Shown here: positions 16,755 through 25,305 of the stretch, piece after piece | Layout: every line of letters begins with the position of its first letter | Numbering within the stretch: position 1 is the first letter of the stretch | Source: Bacillus sp. OV166 | GTDB lineage: Bacteria > Bacillota > Bacilli > Bacillales > Cytobacillaceae | DNA length: 64,000 nucleotides | Direction of reading: 5' to 3' | NCBI RefSeq assembly: GCF_900177675.1 | Contig: NZ_FXWM01000001.1 | Location: 3,171,001-3,235,000, forward strand | Translations under genes and position numbers: made by a program | Notes under the pieces: model-generated | The model's database searches: none | The model's input: only the letters and a program-made list of their open reading frames with translations | What the model was told of the DNA's origin: nothing

Positions 16755-17948
16755 ATGAAGACTCATAAAGTCACCCTGGGATTATTATTAATAAATTTAT
16801 TCATTGCCTTTTTGGGAATTGGTCTTGTAATTCCAGTCTTACCTACGCTTATGAATGAACTAGGCATTACTGGAACCACAGTTGGTTATTTAACAGCAGC
16901 GTTTGCAATTGCTCAATTGATTGTTTCACCATTTGCAGGGAAAGCAGCAGATAAATTCGGCAGAAAAATTATGATAGTATTTGGCTTATTTATTTTCGGC
17001 ATCTCAGAATTTTTATTTGGGATCGGCAGAGAAATCGAAATGTTATTTATTTCTCGTATTCTAGGAGGAGTTAGTGCTGCATTCATTATGCCAGCTGTTA
17101 CAGCATTTATTGCTGATATTACAAATCTTGATACTCGTCCTAAAGCACTCGGTTATATGTCAGCTGCAATTAGTACAGGATTTATTATTGGTCCTGGTAT
17201 TGGTGGATTTTTAGCTGAATATGGAACACATATACCATTCTTCTTTGCAGGAGCACTTGGTACAATTGCGGCTATACTTTCTATTATTTTATTATCTGAG
17301 CCGAATCGTAAAGAAGATAATAATGAACAAGTCTCAGATGATAAGATTGGCCTCAAACGTATTATTGCACCAAAATATTTCCTTGCGTTTATTTTAATTT
17401 TTATTGCCTCGTTTGGTTTAGCAGCTTTTGAATCGTTCTTTAGTCTATTTGTGGACCACAAATTTCAATTTAAACCATCCGATATAGCCATTGTTATCAC
17501 AGGTGGTGCAATTTTTGGTGCAGTTTCACAAGTCATATTATTTGATAGACTTACACGAATTTGGGGTGAAATTAAACTGATTCGATACAGCTTAATATTA
17601 TCAGCCATACTTGTCTTTTTAATGACAGTTGTTCATTCATATTTCTCTATTTTACTTGTTACATTTATTGTTTTTGTAGGATTCGATTTATTCCGACCAG
17701 CAGTTACTTCTTACCTTTCAAATATCGCCGGGAACGAACAAGGTTTCGTTGGTGGAATGAACTCTATGTTTACAAGTTTAGCGAACATTAGTGGACCAAT
17801 TCTAGGGGGTATATTATTTGATATAGATATTAACAGCCCTTACTACCTTGCGACTGTGATACTAGCTCTGGGAATAGTTATAACATTATTCTGGAAGAAG
17901 CCAGCAAATCATTCTTCTAACGAAGTGAGGGCTAGTGTAGCTAATTAA
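16755..17948 (+). CDS. MFS multidrug exporter, Bmr/Blt/NorA-like
   Basis: 397 residues with AAGGAGAATG upstream and 12 predicted helices. It exports hydrophobic cations by proton antiport. Motif A 'GKAADKFGRKIMIVFG' follows helix 2, the antiporter motif C 'ALGYMSAAISTGFIIGPGIGG' lies in helix 5, and the protein starts VTLGLLLINLFIAFLGIGLVIPVLP as Bmr, Blt and NorA do. Divergent from its likely MerR-family activator, as in B. subtilis bmr/blt. Confidence 0.9.
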   Translation: MKTHKVTLGLLLINLFIAFLGIGLVIPVLPTLMNELGITGTTVGYLTAAFAIAQLIVSPFAGKAADKFGRKIMIVFGLFIFGISEFLFGIGREIEMLFISRILGGVSAAFIMPAVTAFIADITNLDTRPKALGYMSAAISTGFIIGPGIGGFLAEYGTHIPFFFAGALGTIAAILSIILLSEPNRKEDNNEQVSDDKIGLKRIIAPKYFLAFILIFIASFGLAAFESFFSLFVDHKFQFKPSDIAIVITGGAIFGAVSQVILFDRLTRIWGEIKLIRYSLILSAILVFLMTVVHSYFSILLVTFIVFVGFDLFRPAVTSYLSNIAGNEQGFVGGMNSMFTSLANISGPILGGILFDIDINSPYYLATVILALGIVITLFWKKPANHSSNEVRASVAN

Positions 17949-17990
17949 TTAAACTGAAATAAAGACGACTAGTGTGAAACATTGTACTTA

Positions 17991-18068
17991 AACTAAAGGG
18001 TGCAAGAGTTTAAAAAGAGGTTGTTGAGACAACTCCCTTTTTTGTTGAACTAACGTGGCAGGTTAGTT
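17991..18068 (+). repeat. cassette repeat, full copy
   Basis: Left arm AACTAAAGGGTGCAAGAG behind CATTGTACTTA; core GAGGTTGTTGAGACAACTC with T-run; inner AACTAACGTGGCAG; right arm GTTAGTT. Confidence 0.85.
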
Positions 18069-18144
18069 AAAGAAGAAATAGAAAAATATGGTTGACATAT
18101 TTTAGATCACATAATAATATTAAGAAAATTTCAAATATTAAAAC

Positions 18145-18375
18145 GCAGTGACTGGGAGTTTTAAGGAATGTTTATTGTTTAGAGAGCTGTCGGTTGGTGA
18201 AAGACAGTCAATAAAGTCTCCAACTCAATTACGAGTGGTGAGACTGATATGTGGTCTTAACGGTTGACATCCGTAATCAGTTATAAAGTGGATTTGTTTA
18301 ATAAGCAAATCAAAAAGAGTGGTACCACGAAGATAAATCCTATCGTCCCTTATGAGATGGTAGGCTTTTTATATT
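18145..18375 (+). promoter_or_regulatory. T-box leader upstream of a PPOX-family gene
   Basis: Stem I carries AGAGAGC (18181), GGTTGGTGAAA (18192) and paired arms TTTATTG / CAATAAA. The T-box AGAGTGGTACCACGA is at 18316-18330, and a terminator (CCTATC..GGTAGG with T5) ends near 18372. The 3' side of the specifier loop reads GTCTCC (18216-18221); the codon is not certain. T-boxes sense uncharged tRNA and normally control amino-acid genes. A near-copy lies at 37876-38100. Confidence 0.85.
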
Positions 18376-18406
18376 AAACAATAGTTTCAACAAGGAGGAA
18401 TATTTT

Positions 18407-18976
18407 ATGGGAACAGTTTATTCATCGATACTTCCAAACCACGTAGAATTTATAAGAAAGCAACGAATTTTTTTCGTTGGTTCAGCACCTCTCTTAGAAG
18501 ACGGACATGTTAACATTTCCCCAAAAGGTCATGATGTAATGCAGATATTTTCTCCAACAGAAGTCGCTTATTTAGATTTAACTGGTAGTGGAAATGAAAC
18601 AAGTGCACATTTAAAAGATAACGGTAGAATAACATTTATGTTCATAGCTTTTGAAGGTCCCCCGATGATTTTGCGACTTTATGGAAAAGGTAAAGTGATA
18701 TTACCTAGTACACCTGAATGGGATGATATGTCAAAGCATTTTGACATCCTTCCTGGTACTCGACAAATTATTCATGTAGAGATAGAAACGGTAAAAACAT
18801 CATGTGGATTTAGTGTGCCATTTTATTCATACAATGGTGAACGAGATACTCTTCAACAGTGGGCTGCTAATAAAGGCGAAGAAGATTTAGAAGAATACCG
18901 TAAAAAGAAAAATTCTATAAGTATGGATGGCATAGTTACACCTATAGGAGATAGTATAACTAAAAGTTCTTGTTAA
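18407..18976 (+). CDS. pyridoxamine 5'-phosphate oxidase-family flavoprotein (copy 1)
   Basis: 189 residues, AAGGAGG upstream. Split-barrel FMN-binding fold: MGTVYSSILPNHVEFIRKQRIFFVGSAP, DGHVNISPKGHDV, 'VAYLDLTGSGNETSAHLKDNGRITFMF' and EGPPMILRLYGKGKV. Members bind FMN or F420 and reduce or oxidise small molecules; this is not PdxH itself, since the pyridoxine pathway context is missing. A T-box leader lies directly upstream. The paralogue at 38123 has the same leader, so the whole cassette is duplicated. The TAA stop is shared with the next repeat. Confidence 0.85.
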   Translation: MGTVYSSILPNHVEFIRKQRIFFVGSAPLLEDGHVNISPKGHDVMQIFSPTEVAYLDLTGSGNETSAHLKDNGRITFMFIAFEGPPMILRLYGKGKVILPSTPEWDDMSKHFDILPGTRQIIHVEIETVKTSCGFSVPFYSYNGERDTLQQWAANKGEEDLEEYRKKKNSISMDGIVTPIGDSITKSSC

Positions 18977-19255
18977 ACTACCATGAAAATAACTTTCTTC
19001 ATGATTAGAAAAATGACAATGCTTAAGAAGACCCTGCTCAATCCTAAAAAAAAGAGGAGAGCGATAATTAATAAGTCTATGGATTAGGGTTGACTGGATA
19101 AAGGTCAGTAACAGTATTGACACTTCCTAACCATTTTCATTCTCTGTGGTGCAGCACTGATTTTGTGCTGCATGGATGGCTAACGGGTGCTTATGTTAAA
19201 CAAAGGGTCGCTCCGGCGACTTTTTTTCTTTTTCCACTAACGGAGCAGGTTACTT
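18976..19255 (+). repeat. cassette repeat split by a nested element
   Basis: Left AACT at 18976-18979, insertion 18980-19181, then AACGGGTGC, core GGGTCGCTCCGGCGAC with T-run, inner CACTAACGGAGCAG and right arm GTTACTTGAATA. Confidence 0.8.
18980..19181 (+). mobile_element. nested 200-bp element, short type (copy 1)
   Basis: Starts ACCATGAAAATAAC with a small ATGAA/TTCAT hairpin. Ends ATTTTCATTCTCTGTGGT, hairpin GCAGCAC/GTGCTGC, then CATGGATGGCT. No ORF. It is nearly identical to 33323-33525 and 51158-51360, all inserted at ACT^AAC of a left arm. Ends suit an IS605/IStron-type non-autonomous element. Confidence 0.75.
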
Positions 19256-19404
19256 GAATATGGATGGGTAAAAATATGCGATACCAAACTAGGTATTGTA
19301 TTTTTTTATAACTGATATTCACCTCTTTCGTGTTTATGCCTATACAAATTCTAATGTCACTAATATAAATAGTGTAATCTTTATGAAAGAAAGGAAGGAG
19401 AATA

Positions 19405-19851
19405 ATGGGAGTTGAACCACATAAAGCACAACAGTCAGTTTTTATGGCTGCTGCCACCACTTCACAAGAAGTGGGTCCTGCAGACATTAAACAAATTATG
19501 TATCCAGATCAAATACTTGATTTGAACAATGAATATAACCCAGGTACATCGACATTTGAGCCAAAACAAGATGGAGTATATTTTATAATAGCAAGACTTG
19601 CTTATGTTCCTGATGTTGGTACAAAGTATAGTGTGAAGATGTTTATCATTATTAACGATGAAAATGTAGCAGCTACTGATAATGATTTTATTGGTGCACC
19701 ATTGACAAATAATAATCATGTGAGTGTTTCTACTATAACCCAATTATCTAAGGGTGATAGAGTACAAATTTTTGCCCAAGCTATCACTGATGGTAATACT
19801 GATCCTGACCCATCTCTCACGCATTTTGAAGCAATTAGATTCCCATTATGA
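19405..19851 (+). CDS. C1q/TNF-like jelly-roll protein
   Basis: 148 residues, GGAAGGAG upstream. The sequence 'STFEPKQDGVYFIIARLAYVP' followed by 'YSVKMFIIINDENVAAT' and a final 'SLTHFEAIRFPL' fits the C1q-like beta-sandwich found in Bacillus spore-surface and exported proteins. There is no collagen-like stalk or signal peptide. A trimeric surface or carbohydrate-binding protein is possible; family assignment is by pattern only. Single gene between repeats. Confidence 0.55.
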   Translation: MGVEPHKAQQSVFMAAATTSQEVGPADIKQIMYPDQILDLNNEYNPGTSTFEPKQDGVYFIIARLAYVPDVGTKYSVKMFIIINDENVAATDNDFIGAPLTNNNHVSVSTITQLSKGDRVQIFAQAITDGNTDPDPSLTHFEAIRFPL

Positions 19852-19916
19852 ATGTAAATGAATAAGTTCAATATAAAATAATTATTAACTTTGGTGGCTA
19901 AAGTACACCTTTAGTA

Positions 19917-19975
19917 AACTAAAGGGCTTGAGTTCAGGAAGATAAGGCTGTTGCCCGCAGCGTTTTTCTTATGAT
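19917..19975 (+). repeat. cassette repeat, right arm missing
   Basis: Left arm AACTAAAGGGCTTGAG; core AAGGCTGTTGCCCGCAGCG with T-run. A second, complete copy follows at 19994. Confidence 0.65.
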
Positions 19976-19993
19976 ATAATTTTTTTCTTCTTC

Positions 19994-20071
19994 AACTTAG
20001 GGTGCAAGAGTTTAAGATCGAGCTGCCAAATTGGTGGCTTTTTTCTTATTGAATTAAAGGGGCAGATTAGT
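19994..20071 (+). repeat. cassette repeat, full copy
   Basis: Left arm AACTTAGGGTGCAAGAG behind CTTCTTC; core GAGCTGCCAAATTGGTGGC with T6; inner GAATTAAAGGGGCAG; right arm ATTAGT. Confidence 0.8.
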
Positions 20072-20189
20072 ATTACAAGGATTGAAGCCTTATTGAGGGG
20101 TTAATTTAGCACCAAATGAATTGAAACATTATTATTTTAAAATACTTAAGGTGTTAGTGAAATTAGTAACTCAATCCGAAATTTTGTCA

Positions 20190-20903
20190 TTATCCTTTTG
20201 GCTCCTCCAATTTATAACCAATTCCACGAAGTGTTTTGATATAAATTGGTTTTTTCGTTTCCTCTTTAATTTTTTCTCTTAAACGAGAGATATGTACATC
20301 AACAATTCTAGGAACGCCAGAAAAATCATAATTCCAAACAGCGTTGAGTAATTGTTCACGCGTTAATATTCGGTTCTTGTTATGAGCCATATAGAGGAGA
20401 AATTCAAATTCCTTAACTGTTAACTCTAGGAGATTTTCTTGAAAGTAGGCTTCAAATTTCTCAGGATATATTTTTAATTTACCAATTATTATTTTCGTCT
20501 CTTCTTTTCCATTGTCATTAGCAGCTACCGTTTGAATCTGAGTCCTTCTAAGGAGGGCTTTTACTCTTGCCAGTAGTTCTCTCAGGCTAAATGGTTTTAT
20601 CATATAATCATCAGCGCCAAGCTCAAATCCTAATATTTTATCAAGTTCATCATCTTTAGCAGTAAGCATTAAAATAGGAGTCATGATCTTTTTTTGTCTA
20701 AGCTGCTTGAGTACATCCATTCCATTTAATAGTGGAAGCTTTAAATCTAATACGATAATATCTGGTGACTCGGTTTCAGCTAGTCTTTTTCCCTTTTTAC
20801 CATCCATGGCCGTTATAACTTCAAAACCAGCCTACTCCAAATTATATTGAAGCAAAGTAACTATCGACTCTTCATCATCGACAACAAGTATTTTATTTTT
20901 CAT
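20190..20903 (-). pseudogene. PhoP-like response regulator with internal stop
   Basis: From ATG 20903 (GGGGGA upstream) the frame reads KNKILVVDDEESIVTLLQYN then LE-TAG near 20835, and continues AGFEVITAMDGK. The receiver keeps the phosphoacceptor Asp (IIVLDLKLP) and Lys switch (YMIKPFS); the OmpR-type winged helix reads LTVKEFEFLLYM..RIVDVHISRLREKI. It closely resembles B. subtilis PhoP. One stop codon breaks the receiver; no histidine kinase adjoins. A 205-residue restart could make a protein lacking the first strand and acidic pocket. Confidence 0.75.
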
Positions 20904-20989
20904 ATTATCCCCCACTATACAAGTTACACCCATATTAAATAAAGAATACCTATTGTCTAATAATCATATTCTGTGAAAGATTATCTAAT

Positions 20990-21152
20990 GCCTTGCCCTT
21001 GAATTTCTAAGTTATATTACTGGTGTTGCTTTTGATGAAATTACAGGAATATGGTCATATGCTGTTTTTATTTTCGAAAAAAGAATAGTTTATTCGTTTC
21101 GTGAAGCAATTTAGAAACGACAGGTGAATACTACAAGGAAGGGGAATCTTAA
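20990..21152 (+). pseudogene. short coding remnant
   Basis: A frame without a start reads ITGVAFDEITGIWSYAVFIF and EKRIVYSFREAI, then stops at TAG and continues out of frame. It looks like a fragment of a cassette gene; no function recognised. Confidence 0.3.
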
Positions 21153-21171
21153 TTGGATTTCTTCTTTCACT

Positions 21172-21222
21172 ACCATGAAAATAAGTTTCTTCAAGATTAG
21201 AAAAATGGCAATTCTAAACAAG
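21172..21222 (+). mobile_element. left-end fragment of a nested element
   Basis: Begins after CTTTCACT with ACCATGAAAATAAG, matching the left 50 bases of the short nested elements, and then runs into the leader of the next gene. The right end is gone. Confidence 0.55.
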
Positions 21223-21239
21223 TCACAAGGAGAGATACT

Positions 21240-21734
21240 TTGAGAATAATTAGAGAAGCAAGAAGCGAGGATATGAAAGTAGTCTATATGATGGGTTATG
21301 ACGTTTGGGGAGAGAATATGCTTTCTAAAGATTATTTAACTATGTGTCAAGATTCCAGTAAGTACAAAAGGGGGAAATGGTATGTATTAGAAGAAACAGA
21401 AACAAAAGAGTTGTTGAGTTCGCTAATTGTATATGAGCTAAATCCTTCAGAAAACCTAATAGTAAGAGGGATTGGTTCTATCGCCAGTCCTTTACATTTA
21501 AGAAAAAAAGGGTATGCTTCATTATTAATTAATGCAGTGATAAACGGTTTGGAGCAAAAAGAAAATTGTAATAATTTTTTCCTTTACAGTGAAATTGGGT
21601 CAGACTTTTATAAAAAATTTAATTTTATAGAAATACCTGCATCTAAGCAAAAATATAAGGATAGTATATGTATGTATTATTCAAAAGAAAATGATATTGA
21701 GTCCATATCTTTTAATATTCCTAACTATTTTTAA
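21240..21734 (+). CDS. GNAT N-acetyltransferase
   Basis: 164 residues from TTG 21240, with AAGGAGAG upstream. GNAT fold: start MRIIREARSEDMKVVYMM, core strand 'LIVRGIGSIASPLHLRKKGYA', where the R-K-K-G-Y-A loop binds acetyl-CoA, and 'FFLYSEIGSDFYKKFNFIEIP' at the end. Substrate unknown. Its 3' end overlaps the VOC-like frame that follows, so the two may be coupled. Confidence 0.75.
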   Translation: MRIIREARSEDMKVVYMMGYDVWGENMLSKDYLTMCQDSSKYKRGKWYVLEETETKELLSSLIVYELNPSENLIVRGIGSIASPLHLRKKGYASLLINAVINGLEQKENCNNFFLYSEIGSDFYKKFNFIEIPASKQKYKDSICMYYSKENDIESISFNIPNYF

Positions 21735-22152
21735 TGAATTCATTGTTAAACTACCTGAAAATAAGTTTCTTTCTTCTGAATGGTATGTAAACAAATTGGG
21801 GGCAGAGTTAAGTACTAAAGACGAAGACAAAGCAATTCTTAATTTTGCGAACCAAAGTATTTTCCTTGTTAAATCTAAAGAAAATCAAAGCTCAAATTTC
21901 TATGATATTTTCGGTGCCGAACGATTTTCTATAACATTTGAAGTTAATGGATTAAATGCTTTAGAAGCCATACATAGAGATTATAGCGATAAACAAATTA
22001 GAGTTGGTGTAATTGAAAATGGAGGACATTCTGGAAGGAATTTTGTTTTCTTTGTTTTAGATGGTAATAAATTTGATGCATGGAGTGAATTAAGTCCAAT
22101 TTTCAAAGAAAAATATCTTATCTCGCAATTGAAAAGACTATTTTCTTTTTGA
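21691..22152 (+). CDS. glyoxalase/VOC-fold protein
   Basis: Up to 153 residues; the true start is unclear because the conserved part begins at NEFIVKLPENKFLSSEWYVN, near codon 15, and no good start with a ribosome site lies there. One VOC module: SSEWYVNKLGAEL, then 'RFSITFEVNGLNALEAIH' and GHSGRNFVFFVLDGNKFDAW. VOC proteins include glyoxalases and bleomycin or fosfomycin resistance proteins. It overlaps the GNAT gene by 44 bases; a fusion produced at a cassette junction is possible. The stop abuts the next repeat. Confidence 0.6.
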   Translation: MILSPYLLIFLTIFNEFIVKLPENKFLSSEWYVNKLGAELSTKDEDKAILNFANQSIFLVKSKENQSSNFYDIFGAERFSITFEVNGLNALEAIHRDYSDKQIRVGVIENGGHSGRNFVFFVLDGNKFDAWSELSPIFKEKYLISQLKRLFSF

Positions 22153-22210
22153 GATAACGGGTGCAGGAGCTGAGTGAGCAACTCCTATTTGACTAACTGA
22201 CTGTTTAGAT
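22152..22210 (+). repeat. cassette repeat, short core
   Basis: Left arm AGATAACGGGTGC; core GGAGCTGAGTGAGCAACTCC; inner GACTAACTG; right arm GTTTAGAT. Confidence 0.7.
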
Positions 22211-22266
22211 CTATAAAAAATACCAATGTACAATAATTCCAGTAAACTAAGGAGATTTATAGAAGT

Positions 22267-22438
22267 ATGGAAAAATATGAAGATACCTTATTAGAGATTG
22301 TAAATAAAAGTGAACCTTTAAGAAGGGGTTTTAAGGTTCTGCAACACTCAGAATTCCCCTCTTGATTACTATATTGGTGCAGGATGTATTACAAACACTG
22401 TATGGAACTACCAATCTGGTTTTCCTCTTATTTGTTGA
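22267..22438 (+). pseudogene. nucleotidyltransferase (COG3575-like), frameshifted and truncated
   Basis: MEKYEDTLLEIVNKSEPLRR opens from ATG 22267; after a frameshift near 22355 the frame reads DYYIGAGCITNTVWNYQSGF, the start of the catalytic region of COG3575-type nucleotidyltransferases. It ends 25 codons later, so most of the enzyme is missing. Confidence 0.6.
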
Positions 22439-22449
22439 GAGGTTTCTTC

Positions 22450-22471
22450 AACTAACGGGTGAGTATAGTTC
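22450..22471 (+). repeat. cassette repeat, short form
   Basis: TTCTTCAACTAACGGGTG joined directly to AGTATAGTTCAAGAAG: left and right arms without core. Confidence 0.7.
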
Positions 22472-22533
22472 AAGAAGGAATATATTATGTGTTATAATTT
22501 GGATAAATTATAAAATAAAGGGAAGGTGATATT

Positions 22534-22797
22534 GTGAGAAGATTTATCCTAATCTTATTGCTTTTGATTAATGTTTTTTACATAGCGAATTACCTTATCA
22601 ATTTTGAATCTTTTGCATTTAACAATCTATGGATTGTTTTTTTTATCATAAGTTTTGGTTTATCCATTCTTTTTTTGTTTCGTTCCAAAAAGCAATCTGC
22701 TTATAATCCTTTATTATCAATTGCAGTTTTAGTGGCAAGTATTAGTTCTTTAGGGGCCTTTGGTTTTCAATATTTATTATCTAACCTTATGGGATAA
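22534..22797 (+). CDS. small membrane protein
   Basis: 87 residues from GTG 22534 with GGGAAGGTG upstream. Three helices (about 3-23, 29-48, 60-82) with one basic loop (RSKKQ). No family recognised. It is the only gene between repeats at 22450 and 22807. Confidence 0.6.
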   Translation: MRRFILILLLLINVFYIANYLINFESFAFNNLWIVFFIISFGLSILFLFRSKKQSAYNPLLSIAVLVASISSLGAFGFQYLLSNLMG

Positions 22798-22806
22798 CAG
22801 ATTTTC

Positions 22807-22868
22807 AAATAACGGGTGCGTTTCTACTTTAAGTGGAGACGCTTTTTTACTAACGGGGCAGGTTAGTT
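22807..22868 (+). repeat. cassette repeat, compact full copy
   Basis: Left arm AAATAACGGGTGC; core is a clean 12-bp stem GCGTTTCTACTT / AAGTGGAGACGC (one G-T pair or more); inner ACTAACGGGGCAG; right arm GTTAGTTGAATA. Confidence 0.85.
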
Positions 22869-22931
22869 GAATAGCAATAATAGAAACAATTCTGGTAGAA
22901 TAAGCTTTGAAATAAATATGGAGGTGTTCAA

Positions 22932-23357
22932 ATGACACCCGAACAAATAATTAGAAAATTTTTTGAAGAAGTACGATCAGGTAAAAATCCTGACTACTCA
23001 AATCAATTAATGTCCGTACAAGTATTGGCTCATCAAATTGTATCCGAAGAAGAACAAACAGTCTTAAGGACGCCTAAAGATTATGCTGAACACGTAAGAG
23101 AAATGATTGAAGCCTATGGTAATTATTCTTTAGAAATCCAAGAATTATTGGTACAAGGAAATAAAGTATATGTCCGCTGGAAACAAGTAGGTGCACACGT
23201 AGGAGTAGTCGATGGATATCAGCCTACAGGACTTCCAATAACTCAAATGACAAGTGCTGTATATAAGATAGAAGATGAAAAAATTTCAGAGTATTGGATT
23301 CAAATTGATAGGTCAGGAGTTCAAAAACAATTAGAGTACAATAAACATATTAAATAG
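22932..23357 (+). CDS. SnoaL-like (NTF2-fold) protein
   Basis: 141 residues, GGAGGTG upstream. SnoaL/ester-cyclase pattern: 'PEQIIRKFFEEVRSGKNPD', 'YAEHVREMIEAYGNYSLEIQELLVQGNKVYVRWKQVG', 'PITQMTSAVYKIEDEKISEYWIQID'. The fold makes a small cone-shaped pocket; members include polyketide cyclases and isomerases, most without known substrates. Single-gene cassette. Confidence 0.8.
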   Translation: MTPEQIIRKFFEEVRSGKNPDYSNQLMSVQVLAHQIVSEEEQTVLRTPKDYAEHVREMIEAYGNYSLEIQELLVQGNKVYVRWKQVGAHVGVVDGYQPTGLPITQMTSAVYKIEDEKISEYWIQIDRSGVQKQLEYNKHIK

Positions 23358-23399
23358 TTATTTAATATTCCAAAGTGTTAGGATAATAAACTCTTCTTC

Positions 23400-23480
23400 A
23401 ACTAATAGGGGCAATTGTGGAAGAACGACGAATGCTGCGGCTATCCTTTTTTGTTATTAAGCTAACGGTGCAGAATAGTT
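23400..23480 (+). repeat. cassette repeat, full copy
   Basis: Left arm AACTAATAGGGGC; core ATGCTGCGGCTATCC with T-run; inner AGCTAACGGTGCA; right arm AATAGTTTAA. Confidence 0.8.
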
Positions 23481-23485
23481 TAATA

Positions 23486-23524
23486 CAAAAAGCCTTAATC
23501 TCTTTAAAGGATTTAAGGCTTTCT
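23486..23524 (-). terminator. terminator after the VanZ-like gene
   Basis: AAAGCCTTAATC pairs with GATTTAAGGCTTT; serves the minus-strand gene. Confidence 0.65.
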
Positions 23525-23525
23525 C

Positions 23526-23855
23526 GTGAAAATCATTTTCTAATTTGCTTTTGTTGAGGATGTTTCCAAATATATTTCTTAATGTAACCATATAATTAAA
23601 ATGAGTTAGTGAACTATATATGGTCGCAAAGGGAGTCAGGTTCATAAGTTGAAACGCATCTCCTCTTTCCATATGTGGATAAACATAAAAAGGGAAAGGA
23701 AAGAGGGTTAAGGAATAGATAAAAATTACTGAAAAATAGAAAAGAGCTTTAATTAATTCGATTTTTAACGAGAGTTGCTTTTTAACTGCTAAAACTACAA
23801 CTCTGTAAATTATCCAAGGAATAGCTAAAAATATTAGTGAGTCTAATCTAATCAT
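23526..23855 (-). pseudogene. VanZ-family membrane protein, truncated
   Basis: ATG 23855 has GGGGAG upstream. Two helices, then NLTPFATIYSSLTHF and MVTLRNIFGNIL, the conserved core of VanZ-like proteins, after which the normal 'LFIPLGFLLP' helices are missing and an unrelated charged tail runs to a stop that lies in the repeat at 23457. The gene seems cut at GNIL. VanZ-like proteins confer low-level glycopeptide tolerance in some hosts; this fragment probably does nothing. Confidence 0.6.
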
Positions 23856-23914
23856 TTTATTTATCTCCCCACCAGCGCAGTTATTTCTGTTTATCATCTT
23901 ATCATAAATTCTTC

Positions 23915-23989
23915 AACAAACGGGTGCTTTAGTTGAGTAAAGGGGTTGGCTGTGGCAATCCATTTTTCTTATTGTTATAAAAAATAGTT
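23915..23989 (+). repeat. cassette repeat, weak right arm
   Basis: Left arm AACAAACGGGTGC behind AATTCTTC; core GGGGTTGGCTGTGGCAATCC with T-run; right part AATAGTTA. Confidence 0.75.
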
Positions 23990-24056
23990 ATTCGTTTAGC
24001 AATTGTTCTGAAATACTTATATCGTACAAATACCATATAAGAAGAGGAGTTCAGAT

Positions 24057-24617
24057 ATGGTTAAGGATATTAGGTTTAAATTTATGCCCTATTATGATGA
24101 TATGGATGCGGAGGATTACCATAACTTTGATTTGTGGGGAAAACTAGATATATTAATTGACGGTGTATCGTTTTTTAGTAATTATAATTACCCTGAAAAT
24201 GGTGGTCCATTGAGAATGACAAAAGAGGGATTTGTAGGTCAACTTGCTACTTTTCTTGCGGTGTTACCTGAAGTGCCTCAAAGATTATTGGATGAAGAGA
24301 CAGTTGTTGTTGAGGATGATTCAACAAGTAAATGTCTTGTGTTTTCCTTGGGAGAAAATATAGTTTCATTTGCAATTTGTGAATATGAGTCCACGTTACC
24401 TCCTTGGCAAAAAGGAATATACTACGATGGTATAGGAGTATCTCATTCGGAAAAAATTCCCCAAACCGATAAAAATATTATAGAAATTATTCAATTTAAT
24501 CAAGGATTGAAAAATGGGTTACAAAATTTTATACAAGAACTTATTGAACAATATCCAAGTATTATTAAAGATGAGAGTTTCATAAATATAAGAAATACAG
24601 TAGACAGTATCAATTAG
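24057..24617 (+). CDS. uncharacterised acidic protein
   Basis: 186 residues, AAGAGGAG upstream. Soluble and acidic: 'FDLWGKLDILIDGVSFFSNYNYPENGGPLRM', a middle beta-rich section (CLVFSLGENIVSFAICEYES) and a helical end (QGLKNGLQNFIQELIEQYP). No signal peptide or helix for membranes. The style recalls contact-toxin immunity proteins, but I cannot name a family. Single-gene cassette. Confidence 0.6.
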   Translation: MVKDIRFKFMPYYDDMDAEDYHNFDLWGKLDILIDGVSFFSNYNYPENGGPLRMTKEGFVGQLATFLAVLPEVPQRLLDEETVVVEDDSTSKCLVFSLGENIVSFAICEYESTLPPWQKGIYYDGIGVSHSEKIPQTDKNIIEIIQFNQGLKNGLQNFIQELIEQYPSIIKDESFINIRNTVDSIN

Positions 24618-24634
24618 AATGTTTTTGCTTGTTA

Positions 24635-24714
24635 AGCTAACGGGTGCTTGAGTTTAAGAAAATAAGGCTGTTCCAACAGCCTTTTTCTTATTCCACTAGC
24701 GGAGCAGGATAGTT
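24635..24714 (+). repeat. cassette repeat, full copy
   Basis: Left arm AGCTAACGGGTGCTTGAG; core AAGGCTGTTCCAACAGCCTT with T-run; inner CACTAGCGGAGCAG; right arm GATAGTTGAGG. Confidence 0.85.
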
Positions 24715-24778
24715 GAGGAATCTCTTTCGACGAAAAGGACATTCCTGGTAGTACAGAGATGCCTTTTTTACGGTTTTA

Positions 24779-25174
24779 TTAGAATTTAAAGTCTAGAATC
24801 ATCTTACTGGTTTCACCTGTAAACTTATAATTATAAGACCCTTTTAAGCTTTCTAAATCACCGGTAGCTTTGATGATTGTTGCTGGAGAATCTAGATTTC
24901 CTTTATCAAATATTCCTTGCTCTATAGCCGTAAATGTCCCCTGTTTTCCCTTGTAAGTTCCTTCGAAATGCAGAAATCCGGAAATTTTAGAAGTGGCCAC
25001 GTGACCATCATCTATAGTAGAGTCTATATAAAATAATAAATATTCAACAAAGGCTTTTCCTGTTAATTCACCCTCAATATCATATTCAACATGGGCAATA
25101 TTAATAGGGAATTCTTTTCTAGTGTCGTCTACTGGCTTTTCATCCCATTTGCTTACTGAAAATGTTACCTCCAT
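24779..25174 (-). CDS. DUF3224 family protein
   Basis: 131 residues from ATG 25174, with AGGGAGA upstream; a longer in-frame extension has no site. Eight-stranded barrel pattern: 'VEYDIEGELTGKAFVEYLLFYID', 'GHVATSKISGFLHFEGTYKGKQGTFTAIEQGIFDKG' and 'GDLESLKGSYNYKF'. DUF3224 resembles allene-oxide-cyclase barrels; function unknown. It reads against the array between two repeats. Confidence 0.75.
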   Translation of the reverse strand: MEVTFSVSKWDEKPVDDTRKEFPINIAHVEYDIEGELTGKAFVEYLLFYIDSTIDDGHVATSKISGFLHFEGTYKGKQGTFTAIEQGIFDKGNLDSPATIIKATGDLESLKGSYNYKFTGETSKMILDFKF

Positions 25175-25305
25175 ACGTAAATCTCCCTTCAGTATTAAAT
25201 AGTAATTCACCTCTAGTATAATATCCAAAAAGTACCATTATCAATAATAGAATAGGATTGTTTTTATTAATTTTTCTTTACGAACTTTGTGAAATATTAC
25301 ACTTA

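Noticed and set aside
18407..18976. Assignment of the PPOX-family gene as pdxH
   Set aside because: Length and motifs fit the wider FMN split-barrel group, not PdxH, and no vitamin B6 genes are near.
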